A program made the position numbers and the translations under genes. Below are positions 1 to 7,925 of a DNA stretch of 64,000 nt, in pieces. This DNA is from Paenibacillus_G sp049942825. Its GTDB lineage: Bacteria; Bacillota; Bacilli; Paenibacillales; NBRC-103111. The DNA is taken from contig NZ_CP187970.1 in NCBI RefSeq assembly GCF_049942825.1, forward strand, positions 1,798,001 through 1,862,000, in the 5' to 3' direction. Position 1 is the stretch's first letter, and each line of letters opens with the position of its first letter. A model generated the notes under the pieces. The model was not told the DNA's origin. It was given only the letters and a program-made list of their open reading frames with translations, and did no database searches.

Positions 1-1
1 A

Positions 2-562
2 AGCCTGCTCGAATCCGTTCTTGATTTTCAATTCGAGGTGCTGAGCACCTATCTGAATGACGGCGGTCAAGCCCCGGTCCGCAGCTCCGTTCGTAATGCT
101 CACGCTTATCTCGGAGCACCGTATGGAATCTACGAGACCCTGGACGGGTATATCGCCCTGGCCATGGGATCCGTTACCCATCTCGGAGAGCTGCTTGGGT
201 GCGGCGCGCTGGCGGCTTATACCGATCCCAAATCCTGGTTCACGGAGCGGGACACCATCAAGCAGGTGCTGAAGGAGCATCTGGTTATGGAGACTACCGT
301 CCATTGGCTGGAACGGCTTGAAGCGGCCGGCTACTGGTGCGCGGACGTACTGACCTGGGACCGTCTACTGGCGCACGACGGGTTCCAGGTGCTGCAAATG
401 ACACAAGAGGTCACACGGGCGAACGGGGCATCGATGGTGACGACCCGATGCCCTATCCGGATCGACGGAGAGAGGCTGGTCTCTTCCGCAGGCTCGCCGA
501 GAATCGGGGAGCATAATGAGGAGCTGCTTCAGGAATTTCAGCTTACGAGGGAGGAAGTATAG
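2..562 (+). CDS. CaiB/BaiF-type CoA-transferase, 3' part only
   Basis: Partial gene: the frame is open from the first base of the window and gives 186 residues before the stop. The part seen, with LLESVLDFQFEVLSTYLNDG, the stretch AYLGAPYGIYETLDGYIALA and an ending that compares properties of a proposed new CoA ester, fits the C-terminal half of family III CoA-transferases (CaiB/BaiF, CoA moved between carboxylic acids). The catalytic Asp of the family lies in the missing N-terminal half, so activity cannot be judged. It is followed after 5 bases by the amidohydrolase gene and belongs to the same operon. The substrate is unknown; the neighbours suggest a sugar-acid or carboxylic-acid route. 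Confidence 0.8.
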   Translation, partial: SLLESVLDFQFEVLSTYLNDGGQAPVRSSVRNAHAYLGAPYGIYETLDGYIALAMGSVTHLGELLGCGALAAYTDPKSWFTERDTIKQVLKEHLVMETTVHWLERLEAAGYWCADVLTWDRLLAHDGFQVLQMTQEVTRANGASMVTTRCPIRIDGERLVSSAGSPRIGEHNEELLQEFQLTREEV

Positions 563-567
563 CTGAC

Positions 568-1407
568 ATGAGAGTTGATAGTCACCAGCATGTTTGGAAT
601 TTGGAGAAGCAGGAGTACCCGTGGCTGAATCCCTCGCATGGTCCGTTATTCCGGACCTATGAGCCGGAGGAACTGGAGCCTCACTTGAAGGCGGCAGGCA
701 TTGATAAAACAGTGCTTGTGCAGGCGGCCAACTCTTACGAGGATACCGAATCTATGCTCGAGCTTGGTGCAAAGCATGAGTGGATCGGCGGGGTTGTCGG
801 ATGGGTGAAGCTGGACGACCCGCTCGAGGCGGGGAGAATGCTGGAGCGCTTCGCAGGCAATCCGCTGTTCAAGGGAGTGCGGCACTTGATCCATGACGAG
901 CCGGATCCGGACTGGGTGATCCGCAAGGAGGTAGTAGAAGGACTGCGGGTGCTGGCCTCCTTCGGGCTTCCCTTCGACGTGGTGGCGGTGTTCCCGAACC
1001 ATCTGAAGCACGTCCCGTATCTTGCCGAGAATATTCCTGAGCTGCGGATGGTCATCGATCACTTGGCGAAGCCGCCCATTAAGGAGAAAGGCATGGAGCC
1101 ATGGGCATCGGAGCTGGCACAGGCAGCGCAGTATCCTCAGGTAGTTGCCAAGATTTCCGGGCTGAACACCGCTGCGGATTGGGAGCATTGGTCTGCGGCC
1201 GATATACAGCCATATGTTGACCATGCCTTCGAACAATTCGGTGCGGCCCGCTTGATGTTTGGGAGCGATTGGCCGGTCTCCCTTCTGGCGGGGGACTATG
1301 CCAAGGTGTGGGAGCAGACGGGGATCGCCCTGCAGGGACGCTCCGCTGAGGAGCGGGATGCGGTGCTGGGCGGTACGGCGTCACGATTCTACGGTATCCG
1401 CCCTTAG
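568..1407 (+). CDS. Amidohydrolase family 2 protein, fuconolactonase-like
   Basis: A 279-residue TIM-barrel metal-dependent hydrolase of the COG3618 type (L-fucono-lactonase, 2-pyrone-4,6-dicarboxylate lactonase and relatives). Visible marks are the N-terminal metal motif DSHQHVW (His6 and His8), a mid-protein His in MVIDHLAKPP and the C-terminal Asp in MFGSDWPVS. The length is normal for the family. Such enzymes open sugar lactones in the cytoplasm. It starts 5 bases after the CoA-transferase stop, so the two are translated from one message. Specificity cannot be read from sequence; a lactone of a deoxy sugar acid is a reasonable guess from family knowledge. Confidence 0.85.
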   Translation: MRVDSHQHVWNLEKQEYPWLNPSHGPLFRTYEPEELEPHLKAAGIDKTVLVQAANSYEDTESMLELGAKHEWIGGVVGWVKLDDPLEAGRMLERFAGNPLFKGVRHLIHDEPDPDWVIRKEVVEGLRVLASFGLPFDVVAVFPNHLKHVPYLAENIPELRMVIDHLAKPPIKEKGMEPWASELAQAAQYPQVVAKISGLNTAADWEHWSAADIQPYVDHAFEQFGAARLMFGSDWPVSLLAGDYAKVWEQTGIALQGRSAEERDAVLGGTASRFYGIRP

Positions 1408-1541
1408 GAGAGCGGCAGGGGCGGCTAAGGGGGGGCCATATGCAAGCCTTGTCGGCAGCCGCCGGAGACGAGGAAGCCGGGTGAATGCGGGCATGGAGGA
1501 CGTTTTCCATCTGGATCTGGATCAGAGAGAGGAGTCAGGCG

Positions 1542-1994
1542 ATGTTTCGGTCGGTATGCTTCGAGGAATATGAAATCGGTGCTATAAGAGAAACCATGGG
1601 AAGAACGATCACGGAGACGGACATTGTGATGCATGCGGGACAAACCGGCGATTTTTATCCTCATCATATGGATGCCGAATGGTGCAGGACGCAGGAATTC
1701 GGGCAGCGGATCGCACATGGGACACTGATCTTCAGCGTAGCGGTAGGCATGACGGCGGGAGAGGTGAACCCTGAGGCCTTCTCCTACGGATATGATCGGC
1801 TTCGGTTTATTAAGCCGGTATTCATCGGGGATACGATCCGCGTCCGGGTGACGTGGAAGGAGAAGCGCGAGCATCCGAAGCGGCCGGACTACGGGTTCGT
1901 TACCGAACTGTGTGAGGTGGCCAACCAACGCGGAGAGACGGTGCTGGTGTGTGAGCATCTGCTTATGGTGAAGCGGAAGGGGGCATCGGCATGA
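1542..1994 (+). CDS. MaoC-like dehydratase (hot-dog fold)
   Basis: A 150-residue protein with the features of MaoC/R-hydratase domains: GRTITETDIVMHAGQTGDFY near the N-terminus, then the hydratase motif with QRIAHGTLIFSVAVGM containing the catalytic-type His, and a conserved C-terminal half. These proteins hydrate or dehydrate enoyl-CoA type substrates. I chose the ATG at 1542 because GAGAGAGGAG lies just before it; a longer in-frame reading begins at 1485 but has no good ribosome site. The stop overlaps the next start as ATGA, so it is translationally coupled to the oxidoreductase gene. Together with the CoA-transferase it points to a CoA-ester step in this operon. Confidence 0.85.
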   Translation: MFRSVCFEEYEIGAIRETMGRTITETDIVMHAGQTGDFYPHHMDAEWCRTQEFGQRIAHGTLIFSVAVGMTAGEVNPEAFSYGYDRLRFIKPVFIGDTIRVRVTWKEKREHPKRPDYGFVTELCEVANQRGETVLVCEHLLMVKRKGASA

Positions 1995-3082
1995 GGGAGC
2001 CCCAGCTCGACTACAAGCCCAAGCTTCCGAAGGACCGGACGATGGGAATCGCCATCGTGGGAGCGGGGGAGATCGTGGCGTCCTGCCACCTGCCGGCCTA
2101 CCGGATGGCGGGGTTTCGTGTCGAAGGCATCTATGACGTCGATCGGGCCAAGGCCAGTGCACTTGCGGGGCAGTACGGGATACCGAAGGTGTATTCCACA
2201 CTCTCCGAGCTGTTGGAGGATGCTTCGGTAACCATCGTTGATATTGCGGTTCCTGCCAAGCACCAGCTTCAGGTGGTGAAGGAAGCGGCCGCCGCAGGCA
2301 AGCACCTGCTGTGCCAGAAGCCGCTCAGCGAGGACTACCGCGAAGCTCACTGTATAGCCTCCTTATGTGAGCAGGCCGGCATACGGGCTGCCGTGAACCA
2401 GCAGATGCGGTGGTCCCCGGGCATACGCGCCAGCAAGGCCATCATGGAGCAGGGCTGGCTGGGAGCTCCCCTGCAGGCCTCCATCCAAGTCAATGTCAGG
2501 ACGGATTGGGAATCCTGGCCTTGGATTACGAAGATTCCCCGGCTGGAGGTGCTGTATCACAGCATTCATTATCTGGATTCCATCCGCTTCCTGTTCGGGA
2601 AGCCGGAATATCTCTACGCGGACGGTGCCCGTTATCCCGGGCAGACGAGCCTTGGGGAGACGCGCACACTGATGCATATCAAATTCCCGGGCGAGGGCAG
2701 AGCCCTCATTCACGATAATCATAACAACTGGGCTGAGCCTGAGGATTGGTATGCCACGTTCCGCTTTGAGGGGACGGAAGGCATCATCAAGGGAACCAAC
2801 GGCGCGCTGTACAACTATCCGCATGGGCGGGAGGATACGATAAGCTACTGCACGAAGCAGCTTGGTCCGTCGTGGTTCCAGCCGGCGCTGGAGGGCCGGT
2901 GGTTTCCGCATGCCTTCATGGGCACCATGGGCGAGCTGATGCGGGCGGTCGAGGAGGAGCGGGAGCCGGAGAACAGCGTCCGGGACAATCTGCTGACGCT
3001 GCAGATGGTATTTGCCGCCTACCGCTCCATGGAGGAGAACCGACCGGTTTATCTGAAGGAAATCAAGGAAGAAATCGAGTAA
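1991..3082 (+). CDS. Gfo/Idh/MocA family oxidoreductase
   Basis: A 363-residue NAD(P)-dependent oxidoreductase. The Rossmann motif is seen near the start (GIAIVGAGEIVASCHLPAY), followed by a D-rich strand end (IYDVDRAKA) and the CQKPLSED motif, the usual position of the EKP motif in this family. The C-terminal alpha/beta domain contains VLYHSIHYLDSIRF, with the His and Asp typical of the substrate site. Members oxidise or epimerise sugars, inositols and sugar acids. It overlaps the MaoC gene by 4 bases and is followed 23 bases later by the signal-less binding-protein homologue. The exact sugar is unknown. Confidence 0.88.
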   Translation: MREPQLDYKPKLPKDRTMGIAIVGAGEIVASCHLPAYRMAGFRVEGIYDVDRAKASALAGQYGIPKVYSTLSELLEDASVTIVDIAVPAKHQLQVVKEAAAAGKHLLCQKPLSEDYREAHCIASLCEQAGIRAAVNQQMRWSPGIRASKAIMEQGWLGAPLQASIQVNVRTDWESWPWITKIPRLEVLYHSIHYLDSIRFLFGKPEYLYADGARYPGQTSLGETRTLMHIKFPGEGRALIHDNHNNWAEPEDWYATFRFEGTEGIIKGTNGALYNYPHGREDTISYCTKQLGPSWFQPALEGRWFPHAFMGTMGELMRAVEEEREPENSVRDNLLTLQMVFAAYRSMEENRPVYLKEIKEEIE

Positions 3083-3105
3083 GAAATCGAGGGGGAAATG
3101 GGGAC

Positions 3106-4278
3106 ATGATTCATCTGCGCGGCATGACATGGGACCATCCGAGAGGGGTGCTGCCGCTGGAGGCTGCCTCGGAGGCTTTCAAGAAGCAGCATCCCGGGAT
3201 CGAGATCAGCTGGGATGCCAGATCGCTTCATGACTTCGAGGCGTATCCGCTTGAGCGATTAGCCGAGACGTATGACTTCATCATGATCGATCACCCTCAT
3301 ATCGGTGCAGCGGTGGGGCACGATGTACTCGTACCCTTGAATGATTGGATCTCCGAGGCTTACCTCGAGGATCAGCGCCGCAGCAGCGTGGGCCTAAGCC
3401 ACGACAGCTATTCTTGGAACGGGAAGCAGTGGGCGCTGGCTGCGGATGCTGCGGCTCAGGTAAGTGCATACCGGGAGGATCTCCTGGAGCGGCATCACTT
3501 CAAGGTGCCGTCGACGTGGGAGGAAGTTCGCCTGCTCGCCAGGGAGCTGCCTGAGGAGCAGAAGCTCGGGCTCCCGCTTCTGCCGGTTCATGCCTTCGCG
3601 AGCTTCGTCACGCTGAGCGCTCAGCTATCGGGTGGCAGCTTCTGGAAGGAGGGGGCCGAACTGCAGCCGGAGATCGGCGCAGAGGCGCTCAGCCGGCTGC
3701 AGGAGCTTGCACCTTATCTGCACCAGAGTTCCTTCTCGATGGATCCGATCGGCATGTCCGACTTGATGGCCTCCACCGATCAGATTGCTTATGTTCCATT
3801 GATCTACGGCTACTCGAATTATGCGAGGCGGGGCTTTGCTTCGCACCTTCTCCGGTATGCCGATATTCCCTCGGACACGGGGCTGCCCCGCGGGAGCATG
3901 ATCGGGGGTGTCGGGATCGCCGTATCGAACCGCTGCCGGCATATCCGAGCGGCCGTGGAGTATGTTCAGCTGGTGGCCGGAGGCACGTTTCAGCGCACGA
4001 CCTACGTGACCAGCGGCGGGCAGCCAGGGCACCGCAGTGCGTGGACGGATGAAGCGGCCAATGAGCTTACCCATCATTTTTTTCGCGATACGCTCCGTAC
4101 GTTGGATCTAGGGTATGTGCGTCCGCGCTTTGACGGATATATCGCCTTCCAGGAGCAGGCCGGCGCGATAATCAGGGAAGCCCTGCTGACCGGGTGCGGC
4201 GATCCTGCACAGCTGGTCCTTGAGCTGAATCGCATGCTGCTTGAGTATTCATCCGCCCGAGAACGCAGGATCAAGTGA
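3106..4278 (+). CDS. Solute-binding-protein-like protein without signal peptide
   Basis: A 390-residue protein similar in overall layout to family 1 extracellular solute-binding proteins (KQHPGIEISWDARSL, YDFIMIDHPHIGAA, later PLIYGYSNYARRGF and PRGSMIGGVGIAVS). It begins MIHLRGMTWDHPRG and has no signal peptide and no lipobox cysteine, so it is expected in the cytoplasm. The start is supported by GAGGGGGAAA 8 bases before ATG 3106. An open frame reaches back to 2872 inside the oxidoreductase gene but does not supply a signal either. No permease gene lies in this operon. It may bind a metabolite or substrate inside the cell, or be part of an enzyme complex with the CaiB/MaoC/Gfo proteins; function not known to me. 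Confidence 0.7.
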   Translation: MIHLRGMTWDHPRGVLPLEAASEAFKKQHPGIEISWDARSLHDFEAYPLERLAETYDFIMIDHPHIGAAVGHDVLVPLNDWISEAYLEDQRRSSVGLSHDSYSWNGKQWALAADAAAQVSAYREDLLERHHFKVPSTWEEVRLLARELPEEQKLGLPLLPVHAFASFVTLSAQLSGGSFWKEGAELQPEIGAEALSRLQELAPYLHQSSFSMDPIGMSDLMASTDQIAYVPLIYGYSNYARRGFASHLLRYADIPSDTGLPRGSMIGGVGIAVSNRCRHIRAAVEYVQLVAGGTFQRTTYVTSGGQPGHRSAWTDEAANELTHHFFRDTLRTLDLGYVRPRFDGYIAFQEQAGAIIREALLTGCGDPAQLVLELNRMLLEYSSARERRIK

Positions 4279-4644
4279 TGACGAAGCAAACGAACCGCGT
4301 TGTAAGGATTCACTCCCAGTGCGGAGGACTGCGCACGTAAAAGCCATCCGCGAGGCAGCCTGCCCTCGCCGCTGCATGAAAGTAATGGAAAGCCGTTCCT
4401 GCCGGGAAACGGCTTTTTTGCATGTTCGGCTGCTCGATATTGAGCAGCTGCTCTTTTCTTTTGCGGCCTTATTATCGCCTTCCTCCACTTTGATCCGGCT
4501 CGCCTCCGTTTGGCCAAGCCCGAGCCAGATCTGTAAAAATGCAAAGAAATCTTAAATTCGGTGATGTTCCCAAGGAGATAAATTCGTTAGAATAATAACA
4601 AATAAGCAAACATATCAAACAAATTAGTCGAGGGGGAACTTCTT
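4279..4644. other. Intergenic region between the two operons
   Basis: This 366-base gap holds the terminator of the first operon (4390-4419) and a second hairpin with arms GGCTCG/CGAGCC at 4497-4526. The last 100 bases are AT-rich and must hold the promoter of the mannan transporter operon; TAGAAT at 4588 could be its -10, but I see no convincing -35. No gene is visible. Confidence 0.6.
4390..4419 (+). terminator. Rho-independent terminator of the CaiB-MaoC operon
   Basis: Arms AAGCCGTT and AACGGCTT flank a short loop and are followed by a run of T residues. It lies about 110 bases after the stop of the binding-protein-like gene. Confidence 0.8.
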
Positions 4645-5916
4645 TTGAAACGTTCGATTGCCATTCTGGCTGCTGCCTTCGCAGCGACATCCCTGCTTGC
4701 AGCCTGCTCTTCCGGGGGTCCTGAGCCTGCCGAAGGCTCATCTTCGTCCGAGGCCTCGGGGCTGAAGGGGGACATTACGTTCCTGACTCACCGGACCGAC
4801 CTGGCCGATACGGTGCTCACGGACATCGCCGAAGAGTTCACCGCGAAGAATCCGGGCGTGAAGATCACGGTGGAATCCAGCAAGGGCGATGATGTGCTGA
4901 AGACGCAGATTGCCGCGAACGAGCTCCCTGACATCATGTTCGTCCCGAGCGGACTGGGGATGACGAGGAAGGACTATCCGACCTACTTCGTTCCGATCGA
5001 CGACCTGGGGTATACCAAGGAGAACCTGTGGTATTACGAAAACGGCGCGGGGCCGGACAATCATTTGTATACGCTTTCGATCGGTGTGAACTACCAGGGC
5101 TTCATCTACAGCAAAGCCGCATTCCGTGCGGCCGGCATCGAGCAGGCGCCGAAGACGATGGAAGAATTCCTCGCCGCAGCGGAGAAGCTGAAGGCCAAGG
5201 GGATTACGCCGGTCGCCTCGAACTTCAAGGATGGCTGGCCGCTCGGCAATTACGTCGACGGGGCTTACTCCAATGATATGACCGGTTCGAAGAACTACCA
5301 GAACACGCTGGTGAGTAAGGACCTTTTCGCTAAGGAGCCGGGCTCTCTGCTGGAGGGAATTCAATTCCTGAAGACCTTGGCGGACAAAGGGTATCTCGAG
5401 AAGGATCTTATGTCCACGAACTGGGACGCATCCAAGCGCGACCTGGCCCAGGGCAAGATCGGCATGACCTATCTCGGCACCTGGCTGCCGGCCCAGATCG
5501 AACAGAACGGCGGCAAGCCGGAGGATATCGGGATGTTCCCGGCGCCGGGCGCCAAGGCGCTCGTCGGCTCGGCGGACTATATGTACGGGGTGACGAAGAA
5601 CTCGAAGTCCCCTGAGGCGGCGAAAGCGTTCCTGAAGTTCATGTGGGATAAGGGCTATATGCCGAAGAAGGCGGGGATGATTCCACCGAACAAGGATTAC
5701 AAAGCCGAGGAGCCTTTCCTCAAGGAGCTGTTCTCGTACAACCTTCCGATTGTGGAATGGGAAGCGCTCCAGCCGGAATACCAGGAGCTCATCAACAAGG
5801 CGCAGATCGATACGAAGAAGGTCGCCCAGGAATATGTGCTTGCGGAGAATCCGCAGGAAGTGATCGACAAGTATAACAAGAAGTGGGCGGATGCACGCAA
5901 GGCGCTTGGCAAGTAA
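4645..5916 (+). CDS. Carbohydrate ABC transporter substrate-binding lipoprotein
   Basis: A 423-residue family 1 sugar-binding protein. The N-terminus is a lipoprotein signal with lipobox LLAAC, the lipidated residue being Cys21, so it is anchored outside the membrane. The body shows the usual features (ITVESSKGDDVLKTQIAANE, GVNYQGFIYSKAAFRAAG, AQGKIGMTYLGTWLPAQ). The start is TTG, chosen because CGAGGGGGAAC precedes it by about 6 bases and the signal peptide begins there. Two permease genes and a secreted GH26 mannanase follow in the same direction, so oligosaccharides from mannan or glucomannan are the likely cargo (inference from context). No ATPase gene is present, as usual where a shared MsmX-type ATPase serves many importers. 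Confidence 0.9.
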   Translation: MKRSIAILAAAFAATSLLAACSSGGPEPAEGSSSSEASGLKGDITFLTHRTDLADTVLTDIAEEFTAKNPGVKITVESSKGDDVLKTQIAANELPDIMFVPSGLGMTRKDYPTYFVPIDDLGYTKENLWYYENGAGPDNHLYTLSIGVNYQGFIYSKAAFRAAGIEQAPKTMEEFLAAAEKLKAKGITPVASNFKDGWPLGNYVDGAYSNDMTGSKNYQNTLVSKDLFAKEPGSLLEGIQFLKTLADKGYLEKDLMSTNWDASKRDLAQGKIGMTYLGTWLPAQIEQNGGKPEDIGMFPAPGAKALVGSADYMYGVTKNSKSPEAAKAFLKFMWDKGYMPKKAGMIPPNKDYKAEEPFLKELFSYNLPIVEWEALQPEYQELINKAQIDTKKVAQEYVLAENPQEVIDKYNKKWADARKALGK

Positions 5917-6007
5917 ATTCGGGGAGGGTGGAGGCGGGCCGGCAGGGCGCAAGCGGAGCCGGCTCTCTTCCCCATGACCCAAAGTAAAGACAAAGGCGGA
6001 GAGGCCC

Positions 6008-6901
6008 ATGCTGGAGAGCAGTAATGACATATGGGAAAGAAGATGGACGATCGGGCTGTTTTTGGCGCTTCCACTCATCATCCTGCTTGTATTTTCGTAC
6101 TATCCGGCCCTGAAGCTGTTCCAGATGAGCCTGACGGATTGGGACGGCATGAAGCCGACATACAACTATGTGGGACTCGATAATTACACGACGATTCTCC
6201 GGGAGAATATGGCTTGGAAGACGCTCGTCAATAACCTCGCTTATGTGATCATCTCGGTGATCCAGACGTTCCTCGGCTTGTATTTTGCGATCCTGCTCGA
6301 TTCGAATATCCGGGGCAAGCGGTTCTTCCGCTCTTTCCTGTTCATGCCCTATATTCTGAATGGGGTGGCGGTCGCTTACATGTTCAGCTACATGTATAAC
6401 TTCGAAGACGGCCCCGTTAACATTCTGCTCCGGGGCATCGGCCTTGAAGAGTATGCGGTGCGCTTCCTCGGCAACAGCTGGTGGGCGAACATGTCGCTGG
6501 CCTTCATGGGGCTGTGGCAGAATACGGGTCTGGCGATGGTGATTTTCCTCGGCGCGCTGCAGTCGATTCCGCGGGATCTGTACGAATCGGCGAGCATCGA
6601 CGGCGCCAACTTTCTGCACAAGGTCCGGTTCATCACGATTCCGAGCATGAAGCTGGTCGTACAGATCAATCTCTTCCTGAGCTTGAACGGGGCGCTGCAG
6701 GCCTTCTTCCAGCCGTTCATCATGACGAAGGGCGGTCCCGGCGACCGGACGCAGACGTTTGCATCTATGGCTTACTATACGGCATTTAACTTTCACAACT
6801 TCGGATTGGCATCCGCACTCGGGGTCTTCCTGCTGGCCATTGTGCTGGTCGTGCTGCTGGTCCAGAACCTGGTGATCCGCGGCGGGGGGGAAGAGGGATG
6901 A
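6008..6901 (+). CDS. Sugar ABC transporter permease (MalF/UgpA type)
   Basis: A 297-residue membrane protein with six expected transmembrane segments, the first around residues 17-37. The coupling motif for the ATPase is seen as ESASIDGANFLHKVRFITIP (EAA-type loop), and the ending TKGGPGDRTQTFA is typical of CUT1 permeases. It follows the binding-protein gene by 91 bases and overlaps the next permease by 4 bases (ATGA). It should form the heterodimeric channel with that protein. Confidence 0.9.
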   Translation: MLESSNDIWERRWTIGLFLALPLIILLVFSYYPALKLFQMSLTDWDGMKPTYNYVGLDNYTTILRENMAWKTLVNNLAYVIISVIQTFLGLYFAILLDSNIRGKRFFRSFLFMPYILNGVAVAYMFSYMYNFEDGPVNILLRGIGLEEYAVRFLGNSWWANMSLAFMGLWQNTGLAMVIFLGALQSIPRDLYESASIDGANFLHKVRFITIPSMKLVVQINLFLSLNGALQAFFQPFIMTKGGPGDRTQTFASMAYYTAFNFHNFGLASALGVFLLAIVLVVLLVQNLVIRGGGEEG

Positions 6902-7761
6902 GGAGAAAACGTGCCATGGAATCGGGGCTGGTGGTCAATCACCCCGCACTCCGTCTGCTGAATTATGCGCTGCTGCTGGGCTTCGTGGTTCTGGTGATTG
7001 CGCCGATCCTGATCGTATTCCTGGTCTCCTTCAAGTCCAATCAGGAATACATGTATTCGCAGGTATGGGACCTGCCGCAGAACTTCCTGAACTTCGAGAA
7101 CTTCAAGGTGTATTGGAGGCGGGGGAAAATGCTGCTCGGCTTCCAGAATGTCGGCATCCTGATTGTCGTCTCGCTCATTACCAGCATCTTCATGGGAACG
7201 ATGGTCGCTTATGTCATCACGCGCTTCAAGTTCCGCGGGCGCAAGCTGATCCTCGGCCTGTATGTCTTCGCGGCCGTGCTGCCGACTACGACGACGGCGA
7301 TTGCCACCTTCACGGTGATCAAGAGCCTGGCGCTGTACAACACCCTGTACGCCGGACTGCTGCTGTATTCGGCTGCGGGCGTGCTCGATATCTATATGTT
7401 CATGCAGTTCATGTACAAAATCCCCACCGAGCTCGACCAGAGCGCGAGGGTGGAGGGCGCTTCTTACTTCCGGGTCTATTGGTCGGTGATTCTCCCGCTG
7501 ATGCGTCCGGCGATCGCCACCATCTCGATCCTGAAGGTGGTCGGCATTTATAACGATTTCTTCATTCCGACGGTGTATATGCCTTCCTCGAAGCTGTCCA
7601 CGATCACCAGCGGGCTGATGCTCTTCACCCAGGACCGCATGTCGCAGTGGAACGTGCTGTCGGCGGGAATCATCGCCGTTCTGCTGCCCACGCTGATCAT
7701 CTATCTCGCGGCGCAGCGGTTTATAATCTCGGGGGTTACGGACGGGGCGGTAAAATCTTAG
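6898..7761 (+). CDS. Sugar ABC transporter permease (MalG/UgpE type)
   Basis: A 287-residue permease, second half of the channel pair. It has an N-terminal membrane segment (residues about 16-40), a cytoplasmic EAA-type loop with ARVEGASYFRVYWSVILPLM, and further membrane spans. It overlaps the preceding permease gene as ATGA. The C-terminus ends in IISGVTDGAVKS, the common pattern for the MalG-like subunit. A mannanase gene follows after 164 bases. Confidence 0.9.
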   Translation: MRRKRAMESGLVVNHPALRLLNYALLLGFVVLVIAPILIVFLVSFKSNQEYMYSQVWDLPQNFLNFENFKVYWRRGKMLLGFQNVGILIVVSLITSIFMGTMVAYVITRFKFRGRKLILGLYVFAAVLPTTTTAIATFTVIKSLALYNTLYAGLLLYSAAGVLDIYMFMQFMYKIPTELDQSARVEGASYFRVYWSVILPLMRPAIATISILKVVGIYNDFFIPTVYMPSSKLSTITSGLMLFTQDRMSQWNVLSAGIIAVLLPTLIIYLAAQRFIISGVTDGAVKS

Positions 7762-7925
7762 CAGCGGGGGCCTCTCCGGCCCTCGAACCAACAGATTGGA
7801 CGCTCCGGGAGCCGGAGAGAAGGCATGCGCGTATTCCGGCGGGGAGGTGAGACCGGCTGCGTTAGCCCATGAGGGGACGCTTCACCATGCTTGGCCCAAT
7901 ATGACGAAGAGGACAGGTGAATGTG

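Noticed and set aside
4738..6081. A 447-codon minus-strand frame opposite the first sugar-binding protein gene
   Set aside because: Shadow of a clear lipoprotein gene, no ribosome site.
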